DNA of 35,290 nt from Methanobacterium sp. PtaB.Bin024 (GCA_002067065.1 MVPY01000039.1:5001-40290); one strand, 5' to 3'. Positions 1 to 10,332 are shown, numbered from the stretch's first letter. The notes: a model not told the origin generated them from the sequence alone. Translations and numbers: made by a program.

Positions 1-1458
<1,458 letters not shown>

Positions 1459-1755
1459 GATCCCATTAGATCATTGACTTAAAGCGAAATCGTTTAATTT
1501 TTGTGAATTCTTTAACTTAAACTTATTTGAACTTTTCCTGGTTTTAACTTTGCTCTTTAAGATATAAACCATGATCTGAGAGTTATAACCCTAACTCCCG
1601 AAAGCCTTCATAAAGTGTTATAAAGCTCAGTTTAGAATATTAGTATAAATTTTAAAGGGATACTCAATGCATGAAAAAGGACATATAATCTTATCAATAT
1701 ATCAATCTTTATGAAACTTTATTAAAGATTTTTTTAAGTTAAGGAATGAGTCTAA

Positions 1756-2583
1756 ATGGAACTTATAACGTATCTATTAATTCTTGTGGCCACAGGCACA
1801 TTTGTAGGCTTTGCTTCAGGTCTTCTGGGAGTGGGTGGTGGTTTTATCATGGCACCAGTCCAGTTCTTCCTTCTTTCTTCAATGGGCGTAGATCCTAACA
1901 CGTCCATAAGGATTGCCTTTGCCACCAGTCTGGCGGTTATCCTTCCCACAGCTCTAAGCGGAGCTTATGGGCACTGGAGGCGTGGAGCTGTCATGGTAGT
2001 TCCTTCTATCTTTCTGGGAACAGCGGGATTATGTGGGGGCATCATTGGTGCAGGAATAGCAAGTAACATCTCAGCAGCAATATTAAGTGTTATATTTGGT
2101 TTATTAGCCCTATTCAGCGCATTATGGATGGTATGTTCCAAAACTCCTGAAACAGAAGAAGAAACAGCTAATTCAAAACCAGCATATGTTTTCTGGGGAT
2201 TTCTGGGAGGTTTCTCCTCAGGACTTCTGGGTATTGGAGGGGGAGTGGTCATGGTTCCTATACTTAACATTCTCCTTAAATTTCCAACGCACAAGGCTAT
2301 TGGAACTTCCACGGCCTTCATAGTCTTTGCATCCATTGGTGGAATCCTAACCTATATCTTCACCGGTATGAACGCAACTGGACTGCCTCCCTACTCAGTG
2401 GGATATGTTAATTTAGTGCAATTGGTGGTTCTGGCTGGTTTCAGCATACCTATGGCCAGGGTGGGTGTTAAAGCCGCTCATAACATTTCTGCTAAAAAGT
2501 TAAGGTACTTATTTGCCATCCTCCTGATATACATAGCCTTGAAAATGATAGGAGTATTTGAATGGCTCAATTTACCTTTTTAA
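1756..2583 (+). CDS. TauE/SafE (TSUP) family membrane permease
   Basis: 275 residues with about eight hydrophobic segments. Two internal repeats carry the family hallmark: SGLLGVGGGFIMAPV at about 21-35 and SGLLGIGGGVVMVPI at about 155-169. This duplicated glycine-rich motif identifies the TSUP family, whose members export or import small organosulfur or sulfur oxyanions such as sulfite and sulfoacetate. The substrate here cannot be read from sequence. The gene stands alone: the upstream gene is divergent and the downstream U32 gene converges on it. The ribosome binding site is weak (AGGAATGAG ending about 5 nt before ATG). Length and topology are typical for the family. Confidence 0.9.
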   Translation: MELITYLLILVATGTFVGFASGLLGVGGGFIMAPVQFFLLSSMGVDPNTSIRIAFATSLAVILPTALSGAYGHWRRGAVMVVPSIFLGTAGLCGGIIGAGIASNISAAILSVIFGLLALFSALWMVCSKTPETEEETANSKPAYVFWGFLGGFSSGLLGIGGGVVMVPILNILLKFPTHKAIGTSTAFIVFASIGGILTYIFTGMNATGLPPYSVGYVNLVQLVVLAGFSIPMARVGVKAAHNISAKKLRYLFAILLIYIALKMIGVFEWLNLPF

Positions 2584-2588
2584 TCTCA

Positions 2589-2635
2589 TTTTTTACCTTT
2601 TTAGTCCATTCTTTTAAAAAACATTTTATTCTTTT
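2589..2635 (+). terminator. T-tract cluster ending the TSUP gene
   Basis: Runs of T6 (2589-2594), T5 (2598-2602) and three T4 runs up to 2635 follow the stop codon on the sense strand. Archaeal intrinsic termination uses such oligo-T stretches without needing a hairpin. This lies in the convergent gap before the U32 gene. Confidence 0.5.
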
Positions 2636-2688
2636 ATTTAAAATAATGTTTTGTCCTTTTAAACAATATTCTTCCGTGTTTTTGATTA

Positions 2689-5412
2689 TTAACTTTCTTC
2701 CACACCCCTAAAGAAGTTTCCTGTGGTGATCCCACCATTTGATATCTTTTTAACTCTTTTTTTAAGGTTATGCAATTTGTTATCCTGATGAGGATCACCA
2801 TGGATGCTTGATTCTAAAGCAGTCTGGTAGAGTGAAAACATTTTCTTAGCATAATCAGCTGGTTTTTCCCTGGAGTCAATCACCAGACTATCAAAACCCA
2901 ACTTTAAAAGGAGGGGAAGGTAATCAATAAGACACAGTTCCACAGAATTCAGAACATGAGTGCGACATTCATCATCGATCTCCACAGGAAATATCCTGTT
3001 TTTAGGGTCTTTTATTCCTAAAAATTGATATTGTGGATCTTCAAGGGATTCTCTGGAGAGTTTTTTATCCTTCACGATACAGGAAAGACAATCTTCACTT
3101 ACCATGGCTTCCATGTTTCCCTGAACTAGGAATTCAAATTCATGTGAGGGCAAATCACTTGAGTTTAAGATCACCTTTTTTAACTCTTCCTGTGATAGTT
3201 CAGGGGATAAGGTAAAACTTTCTAAATAAGGGGACAGTTCATCTACAGTCAGGTGATTCCAGATGTTTAAAGCTCCTGATCCATATACCTTCACAGAATC
3301 AAAGCCATCATTTAAAGCCCAAAGAGCCCCTAAACCTCCAACCATCACGCCAAAGATTGTTTTCTCAGGCAAATTTCTAAGAAGACGGGTTGCTCCTTTA
3401 ATATAATTATTATTAGTAATATCTGGCCATTTCCAGACTAAATCAGCTTTGTAAGTTTGGGCTAAGGATGATGCTTCTTTTAAAAGCAAAGCCATATTCT
3501 CAAAATAGATTTCATAATTGACATCAAGTTTCGAACAATTAAAACCATTATTAAAACCGTTATCATACTCTGAATTCTTTATTTTTGGTTGGAAATAAAT
3601 TTTCCCACACCCTGCTTCAAGAACAGCTTCCAATGAGGAAATAGAATCCACGTAAACAGTTAATATAGTAGGGTGGTGAAGTTGTTTTTGGAGTGGTTTT
3701 TTATTTTCTTCCTCTAACTTCATCATTTTCCGTTTTTCTGTTGTTTTTTTACTTTCGATTATAAAATCCTTTTTAAAAGTGGACAAATGTTTTTTTGCAC
3801 ATTCTATTTCATCTGAAGACGGTTGATATGTATTTAATATTTTTCCCTGGACTTTTTCCAGTATCTGTCTGCGTAAATGATTTAAATTACCTAAGGAGGT
3901 GAATAGATTTCCAGGATAATCCATCTGAATGTCTCTGATAATGAAAGGGGTGCCCCCGGTTTTCCGGAGCTGATTAATAATTGCATCATCAGAAAGTGGC
4001 TGTTTTTTTGCTTTTTCCATTGCAAAATCGGCTTTATATTTAACTTCCATGTTTCCTAGTGAAGGTTCAACCACATCTACCTTAATTATGGGAACCAGTT
4101 CAGAGTTCCATCTTATTTCCAGGTTCAGTGGAGTTTTTTGGGGTAAGTGTGGATTATTCACCATCTCCTGGGCCTTATCAATCAGAGCTTTTCTCCTGGT
4201 TATGTACACTTCACTTCCCACTTTAACTGGTTTGTGCAGTTTTAAAAACAACTTACCCTTCCTGATTTCAGGATAATGGTCAATTACAGTTCCCCAGAGA
4301 TCATCCTCCTCACTCTTTTCATCTGACTGTTTAAACAGAATTCCATCACCCTTTTCAGGCCTAACTATGCTTTTGATGTTTATAATTGTCTTTTGGTCGT
4401 GTTTATGGTAATCTACAACTTTGCCCAAATATAAACCCCGGTTACCTGGCCTGTTTCTTCCCATCATCTGCTGGTTGTCTGCACCAAGGATCCAGCCTTT
4501 AGTCAAACCCCGGTTGAAACACATTTTAAGTGTTGAAAGCTCTTCTTCACGTGGTTTCCATTTCCCCCTAGCTATCCTGTCTAGGGCTTTTCGGTAGACT
4601 TTAACCACACTGGCCACATACTCCGGAGGCCTCATCCTACCTTCTATTTTAATAGAATCCACAGGTGCCTTTGCTATCCTGTCCAGATGGGAGTATATTG
4701 CAAGATCCCTGGTTGAAAGGAGGTAATGATCTTTTAAGGGTATTTCCTGGTGATTCTTATATTTTCCGTACTTATCGGTTTTTGCCAGGATCAATTGATA
4801 GTTTTTACGGCAGGGTTGGGCGCACATACCTCGGTTACCACTCCTACCACCAATGAATGAAGAGAGGAGACATTGTCCTGAATAAGAGTAGCAGATAGCT
4901 CCATGGGCAAACACTTCCAGTTCTATCTTCCTGGAAAGCTGGCTGGTGACAGCTTCAATATCTTCCAGACTCATCTCTCTGGCAAGTATCACTCTCTGAA
5001 ATCCGTTATTTGCAGCCCAAATCACTCCCGGGGGGTTGTGGATGGTCATCTGAGTAGAGCAATGCAGATCCAGGTCAGGTACAAGTTCATGGGCAAGTTG
5101 GGCCACACCTAGATCCTGCACAATCACTGCATCCGCTCCCCAAGAGTAGAGTTGTACAAGATAATCAGCTACTCTGGAAAGTTCAGTTTCTTTTATCAGG
5201 GTGTTTACAGTTACGTAAACCTTAACTCCACGCAGATGTGCGTATTCTAATGCTTTTTCCAGTTCAACTGAGCTGAAGTTCTGCGCAAATTGCCGGGCAC
5301 CGAATCTTTTGCCGGAAAGGTAAATTGCATCTGCTCCTGCATTTACAGCAGCTTTTAAGGCTTCCATGGAACCAGCAGGGGCTAAAAGTTCTGGTATGTT
5401 TATTTTTGACAT
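2689..5412 (-). CDS. U32-family (collagenase-like/RlhA-like) protein with two barrel regions
   Basis: 907 residues. The N-terminal half is a clear U32 domain with the family signature around 165-201 (EVFAHGAICYSYSGQC, then C197 and C201). C174, C181, C197 and C201 match the four cysteines that bind a 4Fe-4S cluster in characterised U32 proteins. A middle part (about 300-500) resembles the DUF3656-type extension of RlhA-like proteins. A lysine-rich linker (about 555-590) leads into a second, weaker barrel-like half containing VQGNMEAMVSEDCLSC. Characterised U32 proteins mainly hydroxylate RNA (RlhA, TrhP) or ubiquinone precursors (UbiU/V) rather than cleave peptides. I infer an RNA-modification or related Fe-S role, not a protease. 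The start has a good site (GAGGATAA then ATG). Most single-domain members are under half this length. Confidence 0.88.
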   Translation of the reverse strand: MSKINIPELLAPAGSMEALKAAVNAGADAIYLSGKRFGARQFAQNFSSVELEKALEYAHLRGVKVYVTVNTLIKETELSRVADYLVQLYSWGADAVIVQDLGVAQLAHELVPDLDLHCSTQMTIHNPPGVIWAANNGFQRVILAREMSLEDIEAVTSQLSRKIELEVFAHGAICYSYSGQCLLSSFIGGRSGNRGMCAQPCRKNYQLILAKTDKYGKYKNHQEIPLKDHYLLSTRDLAIYSHLDRIAKAPVDSIKIEGRMRPPEYVASVVKVYRKALDRIARGKWKPREEELSTLKMCFNRGLTKGWILGADNQQMMGRNRPGNRGLYLGKVVDYHKHDQKTIINIKSIVRPEKGDGILFKQSDEKSEEDDLWGTVIDHYPEIRKGKLFLKLHKPVKVGSEVYITRRKALIDKAQEMVNNPHLPQKTPLNLEIRWNSELVPIIKVDVVEPSLGNMEVKYKADFAMEKAKKQPLSDDAIINQLRKTGGTPFIIRDIQMDYPGNLFTSLGNLNHLRRQILEKVQGKILNTYQPSSDEIECAKKHLSTFKKDFIIESKKTTEKRKMMKLEEENKKPLQKQLHHPTILTVYVDSISSLEAVLEAGCGKIYFQPKIKNSEYDNGFNNGFNCSKLDVNYEIYFENMALLLKEASSLAQTYKADLVWKWPDITNNNYIKGATRLLRNLPEKTIFGVMVGGLGALWALNDGFDSVKVYGSGALNIWNHLTVDELSPYLESFTLSPELSQEELKKVILNSSDLPSHEFEFLVQGNMEAMVSEDCLSCIVKDKKLSRESLEDPQYQFLGIKDPKNRIFPVEIDDECRTHVLNSVELCLIDYLPLLLKLGFDSLVIDSREKPADYAKKMFSLYQTALESSIHGDPHQDNKLHNLKKRVKKISNGGITTGNFFRGVEES

Positions 5413-5489
5413 TTATCCTCGAATGATTAGTGTTGATTTTGTCGTAAGTTTATCTACGGATGGGAACAATAGACTACTCAAATCCAGTA

Positions 5490-5545
5490 CAAGTTCAATA
5501 ACTATTCAAGTTCAATACAAGTTCAATAATTACTCAAGTTCAATA
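5490..5545. repeat. Tandem 28-bp duplication with four CAAGTTCAATA copies
   Basis: CAAGTTCAATA occurs exactly at 5490, 5507, 5518 and 5535. The spacing of 17, 11 and 17 shows a 28-bp unit (5490-5517) repeated directly (5518-5545) with two or three changes in its centre. It ends about 18 bp before a TATA-like sequence of the downstream plus-strand gene, a position where archaeal activators or repressors often bind. It could also be simple slippage in AT-rich DNA. Confidence 0.8.
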
Positions 5546-5562
5546 TTTATTATATGGGCAAA

Positions 5563-5573
5563 TTATATAATAA
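5563..5573 (+). promoter_or_regulatory. Candidate TATA box for the 5605 gene
   Basis: TTATATAATAA lies about 32-42 nt before the ATG at 5605. Transcription starting about 25 bp downstream would leave a leader of roughly 10-15 nt. No mapped start supports it. Confidence 0.4.
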
Positions 5574-5604
5574 AATTCTACAATAAATATGCTCAAGTGA
5601 AAAT

Positions 5605-5892
5605 ATGGAAACAGAACAGCTCTTAAAAACTTTGAAAATAGTTTTAATACTGGCACTTGTCATTGGAATCATCGGGGCGGTGTTCTACCTGGTTTATGGA
5701 TTCACCATCCTTTGGCAAGCAATGGCTGCTGGCATCATTACCGGGTTTTTACTGATCCTGGTTTTCATCTTCATGGTTTTAGCACTCTATCTCTATCTGA
5801 AACTGGCACTAATTAAACGAGAACTTAGAAAATGCAGGGAAGAACTAGAGGAAATGGACAGGAAATCTAAAACAGATGATGATGAAAGCTGA
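5605..5892 (+). CDS. Small two-helix membrane protein, unknown function
   Basis: 95 residues. Two strongly hydrophobic segments (about 10-32 and 38-66) are followed by a charged, probably cytoplasmic tail (KRELRKCREELEEMDRKSK, about 71-89) with coiled-coil character and an acidic end. I do not recognise a family. It is the first gene of a plus-strand pair: the DGGGP synthase starts 90 nt later, so they may be co-transcribed, but no functional link is evident. Its promoter region carries an unusual tandem repeat at 5490-5545. The reading frame is convincing because of its hydrophobic pattern and a plausible TATA box. The ribosome binding site is weak (AAGTGA about 6 nt before ATG). Confidence 0.7.
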   Translation: METEQLLKTLKIVLILALVIGIIGAVFYLVYGFTILWQAMAAGIITGFLLILVFIFMVLALYLYLKLALIKRELRKCREELEEMDRKSKTDDDES

Positions 5893-5982
5893 TTCTATTG
5901 AATAGTAATTTTAATTAGCTGTATTGTTTTTAGTATAGTGGATATTTGGTTATTTACTTTGAAAAGATATTTAAGTGTTACT

Positions 5983-6819
5983 ATGAATCCCTATCTTGAA
6001 ATTTTAAGACCTGGAAATGCTGTAATGGCGGTTATTGCCATTTTCTTAATGGCAGTAATCAGTGGCCAGTTCACCTTGGAAGCTCTAATGGCGGCGGTAG
6101 TGGTTTTCCTGGTCACTGGAGCTGGAAACAGCATCAATGATTACTTTGATCACAAAATAGATGCCATTAACAAACCAGAACGCCCAATTCCTTCCGGGAG
6201 AATCGCCTTAAAAATGGCACTAATTTATTCTCTCTTATTGTTTATCATAGGAATAATCATAGGATTTTTGATCAACTGGATTCTTGGGATAATCGCTCTT
6301 TTAGCTTCTCTTTTAATGATCTATTATGCCCGAGATTTGAAAACAAAATGTTTAATTGGGAACATGAGCATTTCCTTTTTAACTGGTCTTTGCTTTGTTT
6401 TTGGAGGTGTAGCAGTGGGTCAGATACTGGTTTCTATTTATTTGGGGATTTATGCCTTTTTAATGACCATGGCCAGGGAGATTGTCAAGGACATGGAAGA
6501 TCTGGAGGGTGATAAAGAGGAAGGTGCCACAACCCTACCCATAATCTACGGGAAAAGAACATCTGCAATAATTGCAGCGATTTTCATGTTAATTGCAAGT
6601 TTAACCAGCCCTATACTCTATTTTATGGGTATATTCAACATATTCTACATTATAATTCTTATAATTGCCATTGTTGTTTTTGTTGTAGGGGCAATGTCCA
6701 TATTGCGTGATCAATCCCTAAAAAACACAAGAAAAATATCTAAAAGAATAAAAATGGGGATGGCAATTGTATTTCTGGCATTTGCCCTCGGATCGCCATT
6801 CTTAGCTTCTTTATTCTAA
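5983..6819 (+). CDS. ubiA: UbiA-family prenyltransferase, probable DGGGP synthase
   Basis: 278 residues from the ATG at 5983. An in-frame GTG at 5938 would add 15 residues but lacks support; MNPYLEILRPGNAVMA is the usual N-terminus of this family. Two aspartate-rich metal/diphosphate motifs are present: NDYFDHKID at 52-60 and DMEDLEGDKEEG at 170-181. About eight to nine hydrophobic helices surround them. In archaea this family includes digeranylgeranylglyceryl phosphate synthase (EC 2.5.1.42), which adds the second geranylgeranyl chain to GGGP in membrane ether-lipid synthesis. The N-terminus and both motifs favour that role. Other UbiA enzymes cannot be excluded from motifs alone. The neighbouring genes are not lipid genes. 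Confidence 0.88.
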   Translation: MNPYLEILRPGNAVMAVIAIFLMAVISGQFTLEALMAAVVVFLVTGAGNSINDYFDHKIDAINKPERPIPSGRIALKMALIYSLLLFIIGIIIGFLINWILGIIALLASLLMIYYARDLKTKCLIGNMSISFLTGLCFVFGGVAVGQILVSIYLGIYAFLMTMAREIVKDMEDLEGDKEEGATTLPIIYGKRTSAIIAAIFMLIASLTSPILYFMGIFNIFYIIILIIAIVVFVVGAMSILRDQSLKNTRKISKRIKMGMAIVFLAFALGSPFLASLF

Positions 6820-6839
6820 TTTTATATCTTTTTAATTTT

Positions 6840-7412
6840 CTATTCCCAATATTCAGCTATTAATCGAGGATTGGTTTCATCATAATCCTGTTCTGCAATG
6901 TCACTTTCACCAATTATATAAAGATATATACGTTCTTTTCTATCTATTTTCACTGGTTTCCATCCTTTAAATTTCCATACATATGAAACAATCCTGGTTC
7001 CTGGTTTGAGTTCTTCCTGGAGTTTTTCCTTTAATTTTTCATTGGTTTTTCCCCAGAGGAAAAGGATTACCACCGTGGCATGGCTGATGTTCTGGTGGAA
7101 CAGGTTGCCCCAGATGATTTTCACCTGATCCTGCAGTCCCAGTTTCCTGATCTTCAGCCGGGACCAGGACACACGCAGGGGATCAGCTTCAACTCCCACT
7201 CCCCAAGCATGGTATCTTTGGACAGCTTCGATAACTATGCGACCGTCACCAGAGCCCAGATCATAAACCACATCCTCATCATCAACTTCTGCCATGTTAA
7301 GCATCTTCCTAACCACTTTCATGGATGATGGGGAGTAAGCAGCACCAATTGCCAGAGGCCATAGCATAGAAAATGCAATGATCACAACTATGATGAGTAT
7401 TACTGGAATCAC
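6840..7412 (-). CDS. Membrane-anchored aKMT/FAM173-like SAM-dependent methyltransferase
   Basis: 190 residues starting at GTG 7412. A single hydrophobic helix (about 2-25) precedes a compact Rossmann methyltransferase. SAM motif I is VVYDLGSGDGRI (48-59), with an acidic residue ending strand 2 (GVEAD, 73-77). Segments KVVRKMLNMAEV, NISHATVVILFL and the ELKPGTRIVS region closely resemble the crenarchaeal protein lysine methyltransferase aKMT and its relatives, the eukaryotic FAM173 proteins, which also have an N-terminal hydrophobic anchor. I infer protein-lysine methylation at the membrane. The substrate is unknown. It converges on the DGGGP synthase with only 20 nt between stops. No clear ribosome binding site precedes the GTG, so the exact start is uncertain. 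Confidence 0.75.
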   Translation of the reverse strand: MIPVILIIVVIIAFSMLWPLAIGAAYSPSSMKVVRKMLNMAEVDDEDVVYDLGSGDGRIVIEAVQRYHAWGVGVEADPLRVSWSRLKIRKLGLQDQVKIIWGNLFHQNISHATVVILFLWGKTNEKLKEKLQEELKPGTRIVSYVWKFKGWKPVKIDRKERIYLYIIGESDIAEQDYDETNPRLIAEYWE

Positions 7413-7688
7413 GATAAATAGAGTTATAATCAGGTTTTAAACCCCCTTATATTCATTCAATGAAATTTTTTATTCAAGGTTATGGTAGTCATAAATCCTC
7501 ATTCATAATACATGGGCATCAGTCACTCAAGTGTCGGTTAAAATTAATTAGACAAATCAGTATTAGGCAGTTTATTAATATAAAATACTGGCATTTAAAT
7601 TGAACATTAAAGATAATTGAAATGTTAAAGATAATAGGTAAAGATCAGACAATACTCCCACACTGTAAGAGGAAGAGGTAGGTTTTTC

Positions 7689-8423
7689 ATGGTTAAAGAT
7701 GATCTTTTGAAAAATAAAATGAAGATAAAAATCGTTGAAAACGGCCCATACATTGTTTCAGGTGGTGTTCGGTTATATGAGCAAACCATAATCACAGATG
7801 AGGCAGGTCACACCAGGGATCTGGTTGATGAAAAGGAAATAACCACCCTTGAAACTTACACCCTTTGCCGTTGTGGTAAATCAAAGGATAAACCATTCTG
7901 TGATGGAACACATAATGATATTGATTTTGACGGCACGGAAACTGCCAGCAGAAAGCCTTACATAGAGAAGGCTGAAATATTTGAAGGCCCCAATCTAAGA
8001 TTAACTGACGCCCCTGAATTCTGTGATCACTCCAGATTCTGTCTCCGATCAGGAGGAATAAGGAAACTCATACAAGAATCAAACAATCCAAAAGCCAAAC
8101 AGACTGCCATAGAAGAGGCCATGATATGCCCTTCTGGAAGACTGGTACTCTGGGATAATGAAACCGGAAAACCATTTGAACACCAGTTCGAACCATCCAT
8201 AGTCCTGGTGCATGATGATCAGAAAAGATGTCAGGGTCCGATATGGGTGAGGAGTGGAATACCAATAGAATCATCTGATGGCACCCAATATGAAACCCGT
8301 AACCGTGTGACCCTCTGCCGTTGTGGAAAATCAGATAACAAACCCTACTGTGATGGCAGCCACTGGATGACAGCCGAAGAAAAACTGAAATTCAGGAAAA
8401 AATGGGGTTTGGATGAAGAATAA
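7689..8423 (+). CDS. Double CDGSH iron-sulfur protein with a central cysteine-containing domain
   Basis: 244 residues. Two CDGSH (mitoNEET-type) 2Fe-2S motifs are plain: CRCGKSKDKPFCDGTH (60-75, ligands C60, C62, C71, H75) and CRCGKSDNKPYCDGSH (210-225, ligands C210, C212, C221, H225). Between them lies about 130 residues containing C112, C118, C147 and C181, which may bind another metal centre as in the Fer4_19-type domain often found with CDGSH motifs. This would be a soluble electron-transfer or Fe-S/redox sensing protein; its partner is unknown. An AGAGGTAGG ribosome binding site lies before the ATG. It appears monocistronic, with a TATA-like AATATAAAATA at about 7577-7587. Confidence 0.85.
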   Translation: MVKDDLLKNKMKIKIVENGPYIVSGGVRLYEQTIITDEAGHTRDLVDEKEITTLETYTLCRCGKSKDKPFCDGTHNDIDFDGTETASRKPYIEKAEIFEGPNLRLTDAPEFCDHSRFCLRSGGIRKLIQESNNPKAKQTAIEEAMICPSGRLVLWDNETGKPFEHQFEPSIVLVHDDQKRCQGPIWVRSGIPIESSDGTQYETRNRVTLCRCGKSDNKPYCDGSHWMTAEEKLKFRKKWGLDEE

Positions 8424-8657
8424 TTGTAAGATGCCAATCAATTTAAATCAGTTTACAGTTATTCCTGTTGGATAGGCCATCAAATACCAAAAGATAAGTA
8501 ATTTTCATCATCATCCCTCTTATTTATTAATTCAATATGTAATTGTTAATTTCATAAAAACACTCTTACTTCCGGATAATTTCACAAAACCCTAATTATC
8601 ACGATATCAATGCCCAGATTAATATTTTACTGATAAGTTCCTAAACAATTAACTGAT

Positions 8658-8686
8658 TATTTGAATTATAAACTATCTGAATTATA
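8658..8686. repeat. Direct repeat near the EamA promoter
   Basis: TATTTGAATTATA (8658-8670) and TATCTGAATTATA (8674-8686) repeat with a 16-bp period and one mismatch, 28 nt before the ATG. The second copy overlaps the likely TATA box. It could be an operator or chance in AT-rich DNA. Confidence 0.35.
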
Positions 8687-8713
8687 TTTATGTAACATAA
8701 GGATAGATGAAAC

Positions 8714-9628
8714 ATGAATCGTTTATGGGGATATTTAAGTGCAGTACTGGTGGCACTGCTCTTTGGAATCTGGTTTACTCTGGATAAAACCTTACTGGGT
8801 TATCTACATCCTTTGGCTCTTGCAGCCATGGTTTACACTCTGGCAGGTGCCTTCCTGTTTTTGATACGCGTATCTCCTTTGCATGACAAAATTCTGGAAA
8901 TTCTCCACAGGGAGAGCAAGGTGGAAATCAACATCTCCCGAAGAGATTACCTAACCCTATTTTTAACAGCCCTATTCGGAGCTGTGCTGGCCCCTGCATT
9001 ATATCTAAATGGTTTGAATCAGATAACCGCAGTTAACGCTGCTCTTTTAGCCAATTTTGAAGTGTTGTTCATTATTATTTTAGGAATATTTTTCCTTAAA
9101 GAAACAGTTAAACCGAAAGACATAGTTGGTTTTGGTTTTTTACTGATAGGTGCAATTTTTTTAAGCACGAACAATCTTCAAAATCTCTCATTTGACCAGA
9201 ATTTAGTGGGCAGTCTTCTGGTGATCTCATCCGGGTTTTTCTGGAGCCTTGACACCATTTTAACCAAATTCTTGAGTAACAAAAGGGACATATTCTTCCT
9301 CACAGGCCTTAAATGTTCAATAGGTGGATTTATTTTATTAGTAATCTCATTTTACCTGGGATTGAGCTTCACCCTCCCTGTTAACATGATCCCACTTTTA
9401 TTATTCATTGGTTTGGTTTGTATGAGTTTTTCCATAGTTCTCATCTATCTGGCCATAAGAGAAATTGGATCTACCCGTACAGGATCCATTTACTCTACTA
9501 GCTCCCTATTCGGGGCATTAATAGCTTTTTTAGTCCTTGGAGAGCCGTTAAAGATAAGCCAGTTGTTGTTTGGGGTGCTGATGTTTGTGGGTATACTGAT
9601 GTTATATAAAAATGGGGATGAAACTTAA
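8714..9628 (+). CDS. EamA/DMT-family transporter
   Basis: 304 residues with about ten hydrophobic helices arranged as two EamA repeats. The first repeat ends at about residue 155 with the typical NAALLANFEVLFIIILGIFF and FLLIGAIFLSTNN segments. The second has SIVLIYLAIREIGSTRTGSI and LGEPLKISQLLFGVLMFVGI near the C-terminus. Drug/metabolite transporters of this kind move amino acids, nucleosides or other small metabolites; the substrate is not predictable. The DedA-like gene follows 56 nt later on the same strand, so a shared transcript is likely. The start is the only sensible ATG, with AAGGAT upstream. Confidence 0.88.
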   Translation: MNRLWGYLSAVLVALLFGIWFTLDKTLLGYLHPLALAAMVYTLAGAFLFLIRVSPLHDKILEILHRESKVEINISRRDYLTLFLTALFGAVLAPALYLNGLNQITAVNAALLANFEVLFIIILGIFFLKETVKPKDIVGFGFLLIGAIFLSTNNLQNLSFDQNLVGSLLVISSGFFWSLDTILTKFLSNKRDIFFLTGLKCSIGGFILLVISFYLGLSFTLPVNMIPLLLFIGLVCMSFSIVLIYLAIREIGSTRTGSIYSTSSLFGALIAFLVLGEPLKISQLLFGVLMFVGILMLYKNGDET

Positions 9629-9684
9629 ATTGAATGGATGAAATATTCATAGGAATAATACTTAAATTTAATTTAGGGGGCAGT

Positions 9685-10332
9685 ATGTTATCTACACTTA
9701 TAAACAGCGCAGAATCATTTATTATTAGTAATGTGTCTTTAGCAGTCTTTTTAGGTTGTATCCTGGAGCAGATCATAGTTCCCATCCCTGCCAGTTTGAT
9801 AGTTTTAACTTCCACATTCCTGGTTATGCAGGGAGCCAGTTTTTCTCTTATGAATTTAGGAATCCTGATCGTAAAAATAGTCATCCCAGCATCACTGGGA
9901 ATAACTGTAGGATCTTTAGTATATTATGTACTTGCTTATAAGTTAGGAACACCTTTTATTGATAGAACAAGCAGATATTTGGGTGTTTCAGTGGAAGATG
10001 TGGAGAAGGTAGGAGAACACATCAATGAAAGCCGTTATGATGATATATTTATATTCATTGCCAGATGTCTTCCCATCATTCCAGCTATAGCCATTAACCT
10101 GTTCTGCGGGTTAATCAAATACGATATCAAAAAATATCTTATAACAACCTTTTTTGGGTCTGCAGTACAGATATTGGGTTGGGGCTTACTGGCCTGGTTC
10201 TCTGGAAACATCTACCGGGCTTTAGAGGCTAAAATATCCTTTTTAGGTAATGTGGTGTTGGTGATTATTGTATTGGCGGTGATTGGCATTATCATTTATA
10301 ATAGAAGGCAAAGTAAAAAGGAGAATAATTGA
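9685..10332 (+). CDS. DedA-like (VTT domain) membrane protein
   Basis: 215 residues from the ATG at 9685, chosen over an in-frame ATG at 9634 because an AGGGGG ribosome binding site lies 5 nt before it. There are hydrophobic segments near both ends and around 55-85. The re-entrant region near 23-40 (GCILEQIIVPIPASLIV) and the later IARCLPIIPAIAINLFCGL (126-144) match the layout of DedA/VTT proteins, which flip or scramble lipids such as undecaprenyl phosphate and PE in bacteria. The second arginine of the usual R-x3-G-x-R motif is absent here (isoleucine/proline instead), so it is a divergent member. It lies downstream of an EamA transporter. Confidence 0.75.
   Translation: MLSTLINSAESFIISNVSLAVFLGCILEQIIVPIPASLIVLTSTFLVMQGASFSLMNLGILIVKIVIPASLGITVGSLVYYVLAYKLGTPFIDRTSRYLGVSVEDVEKVGEHINESRYDDIFIFIARCLPIIPAIAINLFCGLIKYDIKKYLITTFFGSAVQILGWGLLAWFSGNIYRALEAKISFLGNVVLVIIVLAVIGIIIYNRRQSKKENN

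Noticed and set aside
5938..5982. Longer N-terminus for the DGGGP synthase from GTG 5938
   Set aside because: The extra 15 residues are not family-like, while the ATG at 5983 gives the standard start of this family.
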